From: Arthrobacter sp. H5
GTDB taxonomy: Bacteria; Actinomycetota; Actinomycetes; Actinomycetales; Micrococcaceae
Assembly: GCF_000520595.1 (NCBI RefSeq)
Contig: NZ_KI915000.1
Location: 104,845-165,383, forward strand
Reading direction: 5' to 3'
Length of the DNA: 60,539 nt
Part shown: piece by piece, positions 24,645 to 32,648 of the stretch
How positions within the stretch are numbered: the first letter of the stretch is position 1
Layout: every line of letters begins with the position of its first letter
Notes under the pieces: model-generated
Seen by the model: the letters and a program-made list of their open reading frames with translations, nothing else
Told to the model about the DNA's origin: nothing
Databases searched by the model: none
Made by a program: the position numbers and the translations under genes

Positions 24645-25203
24645 GCGAAGACGCGAAGCTGCCGGACATCTCAGGTATCGAAGTTCTCCGTGCGGCACGG
24701 AACCTGCCGGGCGATCCCGTGGACGTTATTGCGATCACGGCTGCCCGGGAGCTCGAAACGTGCGCGCAGCGATGGCGGGCGGAGTGCTGCACTATCTGGT
24801 CAAGCCCTTCAATTCAAGGGTGCTGCTGCAGCGGCTCGATGATTACGTTGGGCACCGTTCGAGCATTCTGCAGCACAGCTCGGGGGAAGGGGGGCCCCTC
24901 GACCAGGACCGAATCGACCGTTTGCTTGCCCCTCCTCCCGGCTCACGCTCATTGGCGTCCGTGCAGGTTCAGCAGCAGCTGCCCAAGGGGTTGTCCGGGC
25001 CCACGCTTGAGGCCATCGTGGGGGACCTCCGCTCGTCCACCGTGGGAGCTTCCGCGTCGGAGGTAGCCGGAAGGCTGGGCCTGGCGCGGGTGAGCGCCCG
25101 ACGTTACCTTGAATTCCTGGTGGCACAGGGCAGCGCACGAATCACTCCGAAGTACGGCGCGGCGGGCCGTCCGGAAAAGTTCTACCTCTGGACGGGAAAC
25201 TAG
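24645..25203 (+). pseudogene. Truncated and frameshifted CitB/DcuR-type response regulator
   Basis: The reading starts mid-receiver domain at LPDISGIEVLRAARNLPG, just after the phospho-acceptor Asp, so about the first 55 residues are lost. A one-base loss at 24760-24761 (acg-tgc, expected acg-gtgc) shifts the frame; downstream GGVLHYLVKPFNSRVLLQRL carries the conserved Lys-Pro. A helix-turn-helix follows (ASEVAGRLGLARVSARRYLE), ending in KYGAAGRPEKFYLW. This regulator class usually controls dicarboxylate or tricarboxylate uptake, matching the TctA remnant beside it. Not expected to be functional. Confidence 0.82.
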
Positions 25204-26162
25204 GGTTCCGGGTTGGTCAGGATCGCCGGATCCTTTTTCCCGTATGGCATCTTGAGCTTCAGCGAGCGGGCATCAACGCGGAAGGCCATGTGCGTCCCTT
25301 TGCCCAGCGGGTCGCCGTCAAGCTGGATTTCCAGCGGAGAGTCGAGTTGCACTTCCGCTTCCTTGCACTGGAAGTATTCCAGCGACGGGTCTTTGCTTTT
25401 TCCTCGTGTGAATAGATTGCCTAGCACCCCAAACCATCCGAGCTTTCCGCTCGGCGCGATGGTCATGAGGTCCAGCAGGCCGTCGTCGATTTTGGCACCG
25501 GGGAAAATCTCCAGCCCGCCCTGGACCTTCCCGCAGTTGCCTCCCATCACGCTTCGGAGCCTGCGCGTGAACTGTTCGCCGCCGTCGAGCGTGATTCGCG
25601 CCTTGGCGGGCTTGCCCTGAAGGTTTCGGAGCCCGGCGTCGACGTAGGCCAGCCAGCCCACCTTGTCTTTCAGATCATCCCGGGTATCCGCCATGATCGA
25701 CGCATCAAAACCAAGGCCCGCCATCACCAGGAAGACATGGGCATCCTGTGCCCGGTCCACCGTCACATAGACAACGTCAATGTCCCGTTCAGTACCCAAC
25801 AGCGCCGCCTTCGCGGCTTCCTCCGGATTGTCGACGGCGATGCCGACGTTGCGCGCGAGCAGATTTCCCGTACCGAGGGGGACAAGTCCCAGCGCGGTCC
25901 CCTTGCCCGCCAGCTGCTCTGCCACGCATCGGACGGTGCCGTCACCACCGGCAGCGATAACGACGTCGACACCTGCCTTGAGTGCCTCCTGCGTCTGTCC
26001 CCTACCCGGGTCGTCTTCAGTGGTTTCGAGGCACAGCACCTCGTCCCAGCCTTCGCTCTCACACAGCGCTGAGACGATGTCCCGGATGTCGCCGCCGGTG
26101 TCCTTGATCGGGTTGACGATGAGGGCGGCGCGTTTGCGTCCGGTATCTGAGGAGGTGGCCAT
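25200..26162 (-). CDS. Diacylglycerol kinase-family lipid kinase
   Basis: A 320-residue cytoplasmic enzyme. The DAGK catalytic domain includes VVIAAGGDGTVRCVAEQL (about 69-86, GGDGT nucleotide-binding loop) and LGLVPLGTGNLLARN. A C-terminal beta domain holds VRAT-like metal/lipid-binding residues (LEIQLDGDPLGKG). It phosphorylates diacylglycerol or a related lipid. Its stop overlaps the stop of the decayed response regulator on the other strand. Confidence 0.9.
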   Translation of the reverse strand: MATSSDTGRKRAALIVNPIKDTGGDIRDIVSALCESEGWDEVLCLETTEDDPGRGQTQEALKAGVDVVIAAGGDGTVRCVAEQLAGKGTALGLVPLGTGNLLARNVGIAVDNPEEAAKAALLGTERDIDVVYVTVDRAQDAHVFLVMAGLGFDASIMADTRDDLKDKVGWLAYVDAGLRNLQGKPAKARITLDGGEQFTRRLRSVMGGNCGKVQGGLEIFPGAKIDDGLLDLMTIAPSGKLGWFGVLGNLFTRGKSKDPSLEYFQCKEAEVQLDSPLEIQLDGDPLGKGTHMAFRVDARSLKLKMPYGKKDPAILTNPEP

Positions 26163-26266
26163 GGGATCCTTAGGAAGTTCGGACGTTTCCCACGAGCCTA
26201 TCCGAGCGCCGGCGGATAGTGAGACTGGTTATGCTGGATTTCCCAGCAATCCATCAAGGAGGAACC

Positions 26267-26467
26267 GTGGACAAGGATCAGGAAGAACCTCAGGACAAGG
26301 ATCCGGAAACCATCAACCCCAAAGGCGGATCGCCCACGTTTCCCAACCTTCCGTCGTCGCACCCTACCGGCGACACGAGGGAGTTTGGCGGCTCATTTGA
26401 TGAGACGGAGCACCACTCCCAGAATGACCTCGCCCATCAGGAAAAAGACACAGGGAAGGACGCCTAG
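26267..26467 (+). CDS. Small acidic hypothetical protein
   Basis: A 66-residue hydrophilic protein rich in Asp, Glu, Pro, His and Gly with no hydrophobic segment, probably disordered. It was accepted because GTG 26267 has a strong AAGGAGGA site 3-5 nt upstream and because it ends 5 nt before the SGNH hydrolase start, suggesting co-translation. No family is recognised. Confidence 0.6.
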   Translation: MDKDQEEPQDKDPETINPKGGSPTFPNLPSSHPTGDTREFGGSFDETEHHSQNDLAHQEKDTGKDA

Positions 26468-26472
26468 AAAAC

Positions 26473-27261
26473 GTGGAATTCTCTCAGCGGTATGTGGCCC
26501 TCGGCGACTCCTTCACTGAAGGGGTAGGCGATTGGGATCCGTCCAGTCCCAATGGCGTCCGCGGATGGGCGGACCGTGTGGCGCAGCAGCTGATCCTCGC
26601 GGAGCCGTCCTGGGGGTATGCAAACCTGGCGATCCGCGGACGAAAGTTGCGCCAGATCATGGCAGAGCAGGTAGACGGAGCGCTGAAACTCGAGCCGACC
26701 CTGGTCACCATCTATGCCGGAGCCAATGACATCCTGCGTCCGCGCATTGACATTGATGCGCTGATGGCAGAGTACGACGCCGGTATCGCCAAACTTGTTG
26801 CGTCCGGTGCCGCGGTGGTCATGTTTACCGGCTTCGACTCGTCGGGCTCTGCGGTGTTCGGCCGGACGCGTGGCCGCACTGCGATTTACAACGAGCTGGT
26901 GCGGGAAATAGCAGACAGGCACGGCGCGGATATTGTGGACTACTGGCGGCTGAGGGAGTTCCAGAACTGGGATTACTGGGATACGGACCGCCTGCACATG
27001 GCGTCCTCGGGCCACACCCTGATGGCCATCAGGGTGTTGGAGGTGCTCAAGTCCTCGCATTCGATCGACCTGCCGGAACTCGAAACCCGGCCCGCGCTGT
27101 CGCGGCTCAACCAGCTCCGCGCCGACGCCAAGTGGGCGCGCGATTACCTCACGCCCTGGGTTGGGCGGCGGCTGAGGGGCATCTCCTCGGGAGACACGAT
27201 TACCGCAAAGTATCCCCAGCCGGTCCGCCCGGACTGGTCCAGCAGTTCTGTACGCAGGTGA
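26473..27261 (+). CDS. SGNH/GDSL-family hydrolase
   Basis: A 262-residue esterase-like protein. Block I YVALGDSFTEGVGD carries the nucleophile Ser, block III is YAGANDI (G-x-N-D), and block V is DRLHMASSGH with the catalytic Asp/His. No signal peptide is seen, so it is probably cytoplasmic. The GTG at 26473 is close behind the small acidic ORF. Substrate unknown; the family includes esterases, lipases and acetylxylan esterases. Confidence 0.9.
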   Translation: MEFSQRYVALGDSFTEGVGDWDPSSPNGVRGWADRVAQQLILAEPSWGYANLAIRGRKLRQIMAEQVDGALKLEPTLVTIYAGANDILRPRIDIDALMAEYDAGIAKLVASGAAVVMFTGFDSSGSAVFGRTRGRTAIYNELVREIADRHGADIVDYWRLREFQNWDYWDTDRLHMASSGHTLMAIRVLEVLKSSHSIDLPELETRPALSRLNQLRADAKWARDYLTPWVGRRLRGISSGDTITAKYPQPVRPDWSSSSVRR

Positions 27262-27300
27262 TCATGGTCAGCTTGCTTATTTTTGTGCCAGAATTGCGTC

Positions 27301-27789
27301 ATGACAGCCGTTAAGTGGTTAAGTCCGGCGGAACGGCAGGCATGGCTGGCCTTGTACGCGGTGGCAACCATGTTGCCGGGAACACTGGATGCCCAACTGA
27401 ACAAAAGGGCAAAAATCACGCTTTTCGACTACCACGTGCTGGCCATGCTCTCGGAAGCCGAGGGCCACACTCTGCCGATGAGTGAACTGGCGGGCAGGTC
27501 CAACGCCTCCTTGTCGCGGCTCAGTCATGTGGTGACAAAACTGGAGGACCGCAGCTGGGTGCGGCGCAGCCAGAGCAACAAGGACGCCCGCGTGACGACA
27601 GCCACGATCACGGCCGACGGTCTGCAGAACCTGCGCGTCCTGGCCGAGGGCCACGTGCAGCATGTGCGGAGCGTGGTATTCGACGCCCTCGACGCGGAGG
27701 ATGTTGCCGATCTGGAACGCATCGGCAGGAAGATCCTCTCCCGGATGGATGAACAACACTGGATCCTGCGCCAGGCCCTGCCCCTGTAA
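27301..27789 (+). CDS. MarR-family transcriptional regulator
   Basis: A 162-residue winged-helix protein. TLPMSELAGRSNASLSRLSH is the recognition region and WVRRSQSNKDARVTTATIT the wing with the conserved D-x-R. The ATG at 27301 has no clear ribosome site and may be leaderless. No divergent or downstream target is obvious; the SGNH hydrolase is upstream on the same strand. Confidence 0.9.
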   Translation: MTAVKWLSPAERQAWLALYAVATMLPGTLDAQLNKRAKITLFDYHVLAMLSEAEGHTLPMSELAGRSNASLSRLSHVVTKLEDRSWVRRSQSNKDARVTTATITADGLQNLRVLAEGHVQHVRSVVFDALDAEDVADLERIGRKILSRMDEQHWILRQALPL

Positions 27790-27889
27790 CAGTGCCTCCC
27801 AGCGAAGGGTGGGCGATTGGTCTTAATCCAGCCCAGCTCCTAGAATGGAAGGGCATCAGGTGGCAGAGCGTGCGCAATTGCTCCGGTTT

Positions 27890-27908
27890 TCAGGAATCAT
27901 TTTCCTGA
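27890..27908. promoter_or_regulatory. Zur-box-like palindrome
   Basis: TCAGGAATCATTTTCCTGA has perfect 7-bp arms around TCATT and contains ATCATTTTC, the core of actinobacterial Zur boxes. It lies 125 nt before the bL28-bL33-uS14 cluster, whose Cys-free members are typical Zur targets. The exact promoter is not resolved. Confidence 0.55.
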
Positions 27909-28033
27909 CGATCGGTAGTTAGGGGCTCAAGTTGCGCGGAAACGCAGGCATCTCTCGATAGTCATCGAGCAACGCTCCTGAACGCATTTCATGGCAGGTC
28001 ACACTGCCGAACATTTATTTTTGGAGGATAGTC

Positions 28034-28270
28034 ATGGCAGCTCACTGCCAAGTGACTGGAGCCGAGCCGGGCTTTGGGCACAGCATTTCGCACTCGCACC
28101 GCCGCACCAAGCGCAGGTTCGACCCGAATATTCAAAAGAAGCGCTACTGGGTTCCGTCCCTGCGCCGCAACGTGACGCTGCAGGTTTCGGCCCGCGGTAT
28201 CAAGACCATTGACGTGCGCGGAATTGACGCCGTCGTCGCCTCGATCCTGGCGCGGGGAGTGAAGCTCTAA
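28034..28270 (+). CDS. rpmB: 50S ribosomal protein bL28
   Basis: A 78-residue ribosomal protein of the large subunit, highly basic, with [20 protein letters not shown] and a single Cys (Cys5), so no zinc-binding CxxC pairs. GGAGGA precedes the ATG by about 6 nt. It begins a three-gene ribosomal protein cluster and shares its last base with rpmG's start codon. Confidence 0.95.
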   Translation: MAAHCQVTGAEPGFGHSISHSHRRTKRRFDPNIQKKRYWVPSLRRNVTLQVSARGIKTIDVRGIDAVVASILARGVKL

Positions 28271-28437
28271 TGGCAAAGGACAAAGACGTACGTCCCATCA
28301 TCAAGCTGAAGTCTACGGCCGGCACCGGTTACACCTACGTAACCCGGAAGAACCGCCGTAATGACCCGGACCGCATGGTTCTGATGAAGTACGACCCCAA
28401 GATCCGCAAGCACGTCGAATTCCGAGAGGAGCGCTAA
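28270..28437 (+). CDS. rpmG: 50S ribosomal protein bL33, cysteine-free form
   Basis: A 55-residue protein ([20 protein letters not shown] at its start, [12 protein letters not shown] in the middle). It has no cysteine, whereas the zinc form has two CxxC pairs. Such C-minus paralogues replace the zinc form when zinc is scarce. The ATG overlaps the rpmB stop (TAATG). The gene is too short for many ORF finders. Confidence 0.95.
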   Translation: MAKDKDVRPIIKLKSTAGTGYTYVTRKNRRNDPDRMVLMKYDPKIRKHVEFREER

Positions 28438-28441
28438 ACAC

Positions 28442-28747
28442 ATGGCTAAGAAGTCAAAGATTGCTCGCAACGAGCAGCGCAAGGTCATCGTTGAGCGTTA
28501 TGCTGCAAAGCGCCTCGAGCTGAAAAAGACCCTGGTTGATGAAAACGCAACCGATGAAGCACGTGAAGCTGCACGCCTCGGCCTGCAGAAGCTGCCACGC
28601 AACGCTTCGCCGGTCCGCCTGCGCAACCGTGACCAGATTGACGGACGCCCCCGCGGCACGCTCCAGAAGTTTGGCATTTCCCGTGTGCGTTTCCGCGACA
28701 TGGCACACCGTGGCGAACTGCCCGGCGTAACCAAGTCAAGCTGGTAA
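28442..28747 (+). CDS. rpsN: 30S ribosomal protein uS14, cysteine-free (zinc-independent) form
   Basis: A 101-residue uS14 with the family C-terminus ([19 protein letters not shown]) and the [20 protein letters not shown] core. It has no cysteines, while the zinc form found in the main ribosomal operon is about 61 residues with CxxC pairs. Together with Cys-free bL33 this points to a zinc-starvation set. GGAGCGC lies upstream. Confidence 0.95.
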   Translation: MAKKSKIARNEQRKVIVERYAAKRLELKKTLVDENATDEAREAARLGLQKLPRNASPVRLRNRDQIDGRPRGTLQKFGISRVRFRDMAHRGELPGVTKSSW

Positions 28748-28766
28748 CCACCACGCAGCCTTGAGG

Positions 28767-28803
28767 GCTGGAGCGGCGACTTTGAACAAGTCGCCGCTCC
28801 AGC
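28767..28803 (+). terminator. Intrinsic terminator of the ribosomal protein cluster
   Basis: Arms 28767-28782 and 28788-28803 form a perfect 16-bp stem with a 5-nt loop (TGAAC), followed by TGTTTAA. It starts 20 nt after rpsN and rules out an upstream TTG start for the next gene. Confidence 0.88.
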
Positions 28804-28832
28804 TGTTTAACGCCACATCGAAGGGTCGCCCC

Positions 28833-30032
28833 GTGCCGAGCCGTAGCCTGATGCAGCCGCCCCTGCTCCTGCTGTCCGCCGGCGGATTCCTGGCCGTTGC
28901 TACGGAAGTCCTCCCCATCGGACTGCTGCCGCTGATGGCAGCCGATCTGGGCGTGTCAGGGTCCGCGATCGGACTGCTGGTTTCCGCCTACGCGGCGGTG
29001 GTGGTGTTCGCCTCCATCCCGCTGAACTCCTGGACCAGCAAACTTCCGCGTAAGCCGCTACTGGTTGGGCTTCTTATTGGCTACGGCGCAAGCAACCTGG
29101 TGGTGTGCCTGGCAGACAGCTACGCCGTCGCGCTGACCGGCAGGCTGCTGGCGGGGGCCTGCCACGCATTGTTCTTCGCGGTGCTGTTTGGGTATGCGTC
29201 ACGGCTGGCGCCAAGGGGCCGGCTTGGCGGTGCGGTTGCCCTCGTGAACGCTGGGAACGCCGTCGCCATTGCAGGAGGCGTGCCGCTCAGCACCTGGCTG
29301 GGCGCGACGGTCGGCTGGCGCTGGGCATTCGCATGTGCCGCAGGCCTGGCCTTTCTGCTGGCTCTGGGCGCCGCGCGTTTGATGCCCCCAAGCCCCGGCT
29401 CCTCGCTATCCGGAGGTGCACAGCTGCGTGTGGTTCTCAGAGAGAAGTCCCTTCACCGCGTCATCGCAGCGGTAATAGTACTGGTAACCGCCCAGTTTGC
29501 CCTTTACACCTTCATCACCCCGCTGCTGCTTGAATCCGGCTTTACCCGCGATACCGTCGGTCTCGCGCTACTGGCGTACGGCGCGGCGGGAGTGCTGGGC
29601 CTGAGCCTGCTTGCCCGGTTTACCGATTCCCATCTGCGCCGTGGCCTGCTGGTGTCCGTCGCGGTGATGGCCGCCGCCGTCGTACTCATTGCTTTGCTGG
29701 GCGGAACGCCAGGCTGGACGCTGGTACTCGTTGTTGTCTGGGGGATATTCTTCGGCCCTGTGCCGTCCTACGTGCAGACGGCGGCCATGAATTCCGCGCC
29801 CAGCCAGCCCGAGACGGTCTCCGCCATCCACAATTCCACCTTTAACATCGGCATCAGCGCCGGCGCGTTTATTGGGGCGCAGACCGTGCTGGTGGCTCCG
29901 CCGTCGGGGATCGGATATGTCAGCGCTGCGCTGATGCTGGTGGCTCTTGTAGTTGTGCTGACCGGCCACAAGGACGGCTTTCCCCCGGCAACAACGTTGA
30001 ATTTCCGGCGATTTGGGCGCAAAAACCCCTAA
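28833..30032 (+). CDS. MFS transporter (DHA1-type drug/sugar efflux)
   Basis: A 399-residue protein with 12 predicted transmembrane helices of the AraJ/Cmx-like efflux subgroup. ATEVLPIGLLPLMAADLGVS marks helix 1 and LAGACHALFFAVLFGYASRL the helix 4-5 region. GTG 28833 has GAAGGG about 7 nt upstream; the longer reading from TTG 28761 would run through the terminator hairpin. Substrate unknown. Confidence 0.87.
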   Translation: MPSRSLMQPPLLLLSAGGFLAVATEVLPIGLLPLMAADLGVSGSAIGLLVSAYAAVVVFASIPLNSWTSKLPRKPLLVGLLIGYGASNLVVCLADSYAVALTGRLLAGACHALFFAVLFGYASRLAPRGRLGGAVALVNAGNAVAIAGGVPLSTWLGATVGWRWAFACAAGLAFLLALGAARLMPPSPGSSLSGGAQLRVVLREKSLHRVIAAVIVLVTAQFALYTFITPLLLESGFTRDTVGLALLAYGAAGVLGLSLLARFTDSHLRRGLLVSVAVMAAAVVLIALLGGTPGWTLVLVVVWGIFFGPVPSYVQTAAMNSAPSQPETVSAIHNSTFNIGISAGAFIGAQTVLVAPPSGIGYVSAALMLVALVVVLTGHKDGFPPATTLNFRRFGRKNP

Positions 30033-30141
30033 ATATGCGCCAATCTGCGGGAGTTTCCCGTTCAAGCTGGTAAGTTTTCGCACAGAAGCTTTTCGAAACC
30101 GTGAAGCTCTGCGAAATCCAACAAGTCCAGGAGGACATACA

Positions 30142-30432
30142 TTGGCTAAGAAAGAGACCAAGAACCGCAGCGAACTGGTTGCCGAGGTAGCAGCAAAGGC
30201 TGACACCAGCCAGACTGCAGTTAACAGCGTGCTTGATGCCCTGTTTGATGTACTTGCATCCTCCGCAGCTTCCGACGTCAAGGTCACCATTCCAGGCTGG
30301 TTGGCAGTCGAGCGCACCGAGCGTGCAGCGCGTACCGGCCGCAACCCCCAGACCGGTGAGACCATTCAGATTGCCGCCGGCAGCAGCGTGAAGCTGACCG
30401 CAGGCTCCAAGCTGAAGGCTGCAGTCAAGTAG
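30142..30432 (+). CDS. HU-family nucleoid-associated DNA-binding protein
   Basis: A 96-residue HU/IHF-type protein. KNRSELVAEVAAKADTSQTA is the dimerisation helix region and RTGRNPQTGETIQIAAG the DNA-binding arm. The start is TTG 30142, giving LAKKETKNRSEL, with AGGAGGA about 6 nt upstream; the reading from 30013 has an unrelated N-terminus. A 109-nt AT-richer leader precedes it. Confidence 0.93.
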   Translation: MAKKETKNRSELVAEVAAKADTSQTAVNSVLDALFDVLASSAASDVKVTIPGWLAVERTERAARTGRNPQTGETIQIAAGSSVKLTAGSKLKAAVK

Positions 30433-30453
30433 TCTGCCGTCCCTCAGGACAGC

Positions 30454-30488
30454 TGGCCGTCACCGCGAAGGTGGCGGCCACTCCTGTT
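30454..30488 (+). terminator. Intrinsic terminator after the HU gene
   Basis: TGGCCGTCACC (30454-30464) and GGTGGCGGCCA (30470-30480) form an 11-bp stem with one G-T pair and a 5-nt loop, followed by CTCCTGTTT. It lies 21 nt after the HU stop. Confidence 0.7.
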
Positions 30489-30542
30489 TAACGGCTCGGG
30501 ACAGTTCGCGCCGGTTGGCCACAGTTCAACGGCGGGTAGACA

Positions 30543-32648
30543 ATGGAAGGCGTGGCAACAACAACCAAGGATTCCAAGCCGTCAGGCAGCACCACCGCGT
30601 CCTCCGCGATAAAGCCCGGCCTGCTGATCGCGGCCGGGGCCATCGTCCTGCTGGCGCTGGTCCTGGCATTGACCTTCTCCGGCGCGGCCGCTCCCAGACA
30701 GCTGGGTGACCCGGGAGCATTGACACGGTGGGGTCTGCCCATCTCGAAGGCTGTGCTTAATGTTTCGGTGGCAGCGGTCATCGGTTCTCTGGTGTTCGCC
30801 GTGATCATCCTTCCCCGGCAGCAGGGCAACAACCGCAGCACCGAAACCGGCGGTGAGCACCCGGCGTTTGCCCGCGTGATGGTGCTGGCATCAGCCGCTT
30901 CGGTGGTCTGGACCATCGCGGCCCTCGGCGTCCTGGTGTTTACCTATTCCGACGCCGCCGGTCTGCCGCTCAGCGGGGACCCCGCCTACACCGAGGGTCT
31001 TGCCTCCTACCTCACCGACTTCGACACCGGACGCGCCTGGCTCTCCACCACCATGATCGCGGCGATCGTAGCCACCATGACCTTCGGCGCCCGCTCGGGC
31101 GTCTGGCTGGCCCTGACGGGCCTTCTTGCCATCGGCGGGCTGCTGCCCATGTCCCTGATCGGACACTCCGCCAGCGGCGACGACCATAACGCGGCGGTTA
31201 ACTCAATCCTCCTGCACCTGGTGGGAGTGTGCCTGTGGATCGGCGGCATCATTGTGCTCGCCGTCATCGGGGGGAAGCTCGGGCCGCTGACACAGACTGT
31301 CCTCAAGAGGTTCTCCGCCCTGGCCGGCTTCGCATTTGCCCTGGTGTTCTTCTCCGGCATCATCAATGCCAGCCTGCGCATCACCGAACTCCCGCAGCTG
31401 AGCTCCGAGTGGGGCCTGCTTGTAACCTTCAAAACTGTTTCCACCATCCTGCTGGGTGGCATTGGATTCATGCACCGTCAGTGGATCATCCCGCAGCTGA
31501 GCGGAGCCAACCTGTCCGCGCGCCGGGTGTTGTGGCAGCTCATTACCGTTGAGCTCCTGATCATGGGCGCAGTGTCCGGCGTAGCGGTCGCTTTGGCCCG
31601 GACCGCACCGCCGCGGTCCGAGGAGCTTGCTCCCGAGGCCTCGCCGGCACGCCTTCTCACGGGCTATGAGCTGCCACCGGAGCTCACGCCGGAGCGCTGG
31701 TTCACCGAATGGCGTCCCGACTGGCTGTGGATCGCCTTCGCCGTAACAGTCGGGGCTGCGTACATCCTGGGAACGATCAAGGTGCGACGACGCGGGGACA
31801 GCTGGCCGATTGCCCGCCTCCTTTGTTGGCTGGTGGGGCTGCTTGCCCTGACCTACGTCACCTCGGGCGCGCCGGCCGTCTACGGAATGGTGCTCTTCAG
31901 CACCCATATGGTGGGGCATATGGCGCTCACTATGGTGGTGCCGCTGTTCCTGGTCCTGGGTGCGCCGGTGACGCTGGCGCTCAAGGCACTGGTCCCACGT
32001 GGCGACGGCACCCGGGGGATCCGTGAATGGACCCTGGTGATTGTCCATTCCCGGTTCTCGAAGATTGTCACGCACCCGTTGTTCGCCGCAGGAAACTTTG
32101 TGGGATCGATCATCATCTTCTACTACTCGCCGCTGTTCGGGTTTGCCCTGCGCGAGCATGTGGGACACGAACTGATGAACCTCCACTTCCTGATCACGGG
32201 CTACCTCTTCGTGTTGAGCATGATTGGAACCGATCCTGTTCCCCGCCGGGCGCCCTTCCCGCTGCGAATCCTCCTCCTGTTCGCCACGATGGCGTTTCAT
32301 GCCTTCTTTGGGGTGGCGCTGATGGGCAGCACCTCTCTGTTGCAGGCGTCCTGGTTCGGCAACATGGGCCGCGACTGGGGGCCATCCGCGATCGCCGACC
32401 AGCAGATCGGCGGCGCAGTGACCTGGGGTATCGGAGAGGTGCCCACGCTGCTGGTCGCTATTGGCGTGGCGATTATGTGGTCCCGCAGCGACGCGCGGGA
32501 GTCCAAGCGCACCGACCGCGCGGCGGACAGGAATAACGACGCCGACCTCACCGCTTACAACAACATGTTCGCCAATCTGGCCGAACAAGACAAACACCAT
32601 AAGCGGCGGGAAACGCCGTCGGAAGAAACTTCTGGGAGACGTGAATGA
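30543..32648 (+). CDS. Fused copper-resistance CopD / cytochrome c oxidase assembly CtaG membrane protein
   Basis: A 701-residue protein with about 14-15 transmembrane helices in two modules. The N-terminal half (to about 360) resembles CopD, a copper-import membrane protein, with His in SLIGHSASGDDHNAAVNSIL and FMHRQW. The C-terminal half (about 390-650) is the CtaG caa3-assembly domain, with STHMVGHMALTMVVPLFLV, EHVGHELMNLHFL and FHAFFGVALM supplying conserved His. The basic/acidic tail is cytoplasmic. The fusion suggests copper is passed directly to cytochrome oxidase assembly. The stop overlaps the thioredoxin-NHL start (ATGA). Confidence 0.88.
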   Translation: MEGVATTTKDSKPSGSTTASSAIKPGLLIAAGAIVLLALVLALTFSGAAAPRQLGDPGALTRWGLPISKAVLNVSVAAVIGSLVFAVIILPRQQGNNRSTETGGEHPAFARVMVLASAASVVWTIAALGVLVFTYSDAAGLPLSGDPAYTEGLASYLTDFDTGRAWLSTTMIAAIVATMTFGARSGVWLALTGLLAIGGLLPMSLIGHSASGDDHNAAVNSILLHLVGVCLWIGGIIVLAVIGGKLGPLTQTVLKRFSALAGFAFALVFFSGIINASLRITELPQLSSEWGLLVTFKTVSTILLGGIGFMHRQWIIPQLSGANLSARRVLWQLITVELLIMGAVSGVAVALARTAPPRSEELAPEASPARLLTGYELPPELTPERWFTEWRPDWLWIAFAVTVGAAYILGTIKVRRRGDSWPIARLLCWLVGLLALTYVTSGAPAVYGMVLFSTHMVGHMALTMVVPLFLVLGAPVTLALKALVPRGDGTRGIREWTLVIVHSRFSKIVTHPLFAAGNFVGSIIIFYYSPLFGFALREHVGHELMNLHFLITGYLFVLSMIGTDPVPRRAPFPLRILLLFATMAFHAFFGVALMGSTSLLQASWFGNMGRDWGPSAIADQQIGGAVTWGIGEVPTLLVAIGVAIMWSRSDARESKRTDRAADRNNDADLTAYNNMFANLAEQDKHHKRRETPSEETSGRRE

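Noticed and set aside
28761-28832. N-terminal extension of the MFS gene to TTG 28761
   Set aside because: It would run through the 16-bp terminator hairpin after rpsN; GTG 28833 has a ribosome site.
31203-32600. 465-codon minus-strand frame opposite the CopD-CtaG gene
   Set aside because: His/Gln/Arg-rich with no known domain; the plus-strand frame encodes clear membrane helices.
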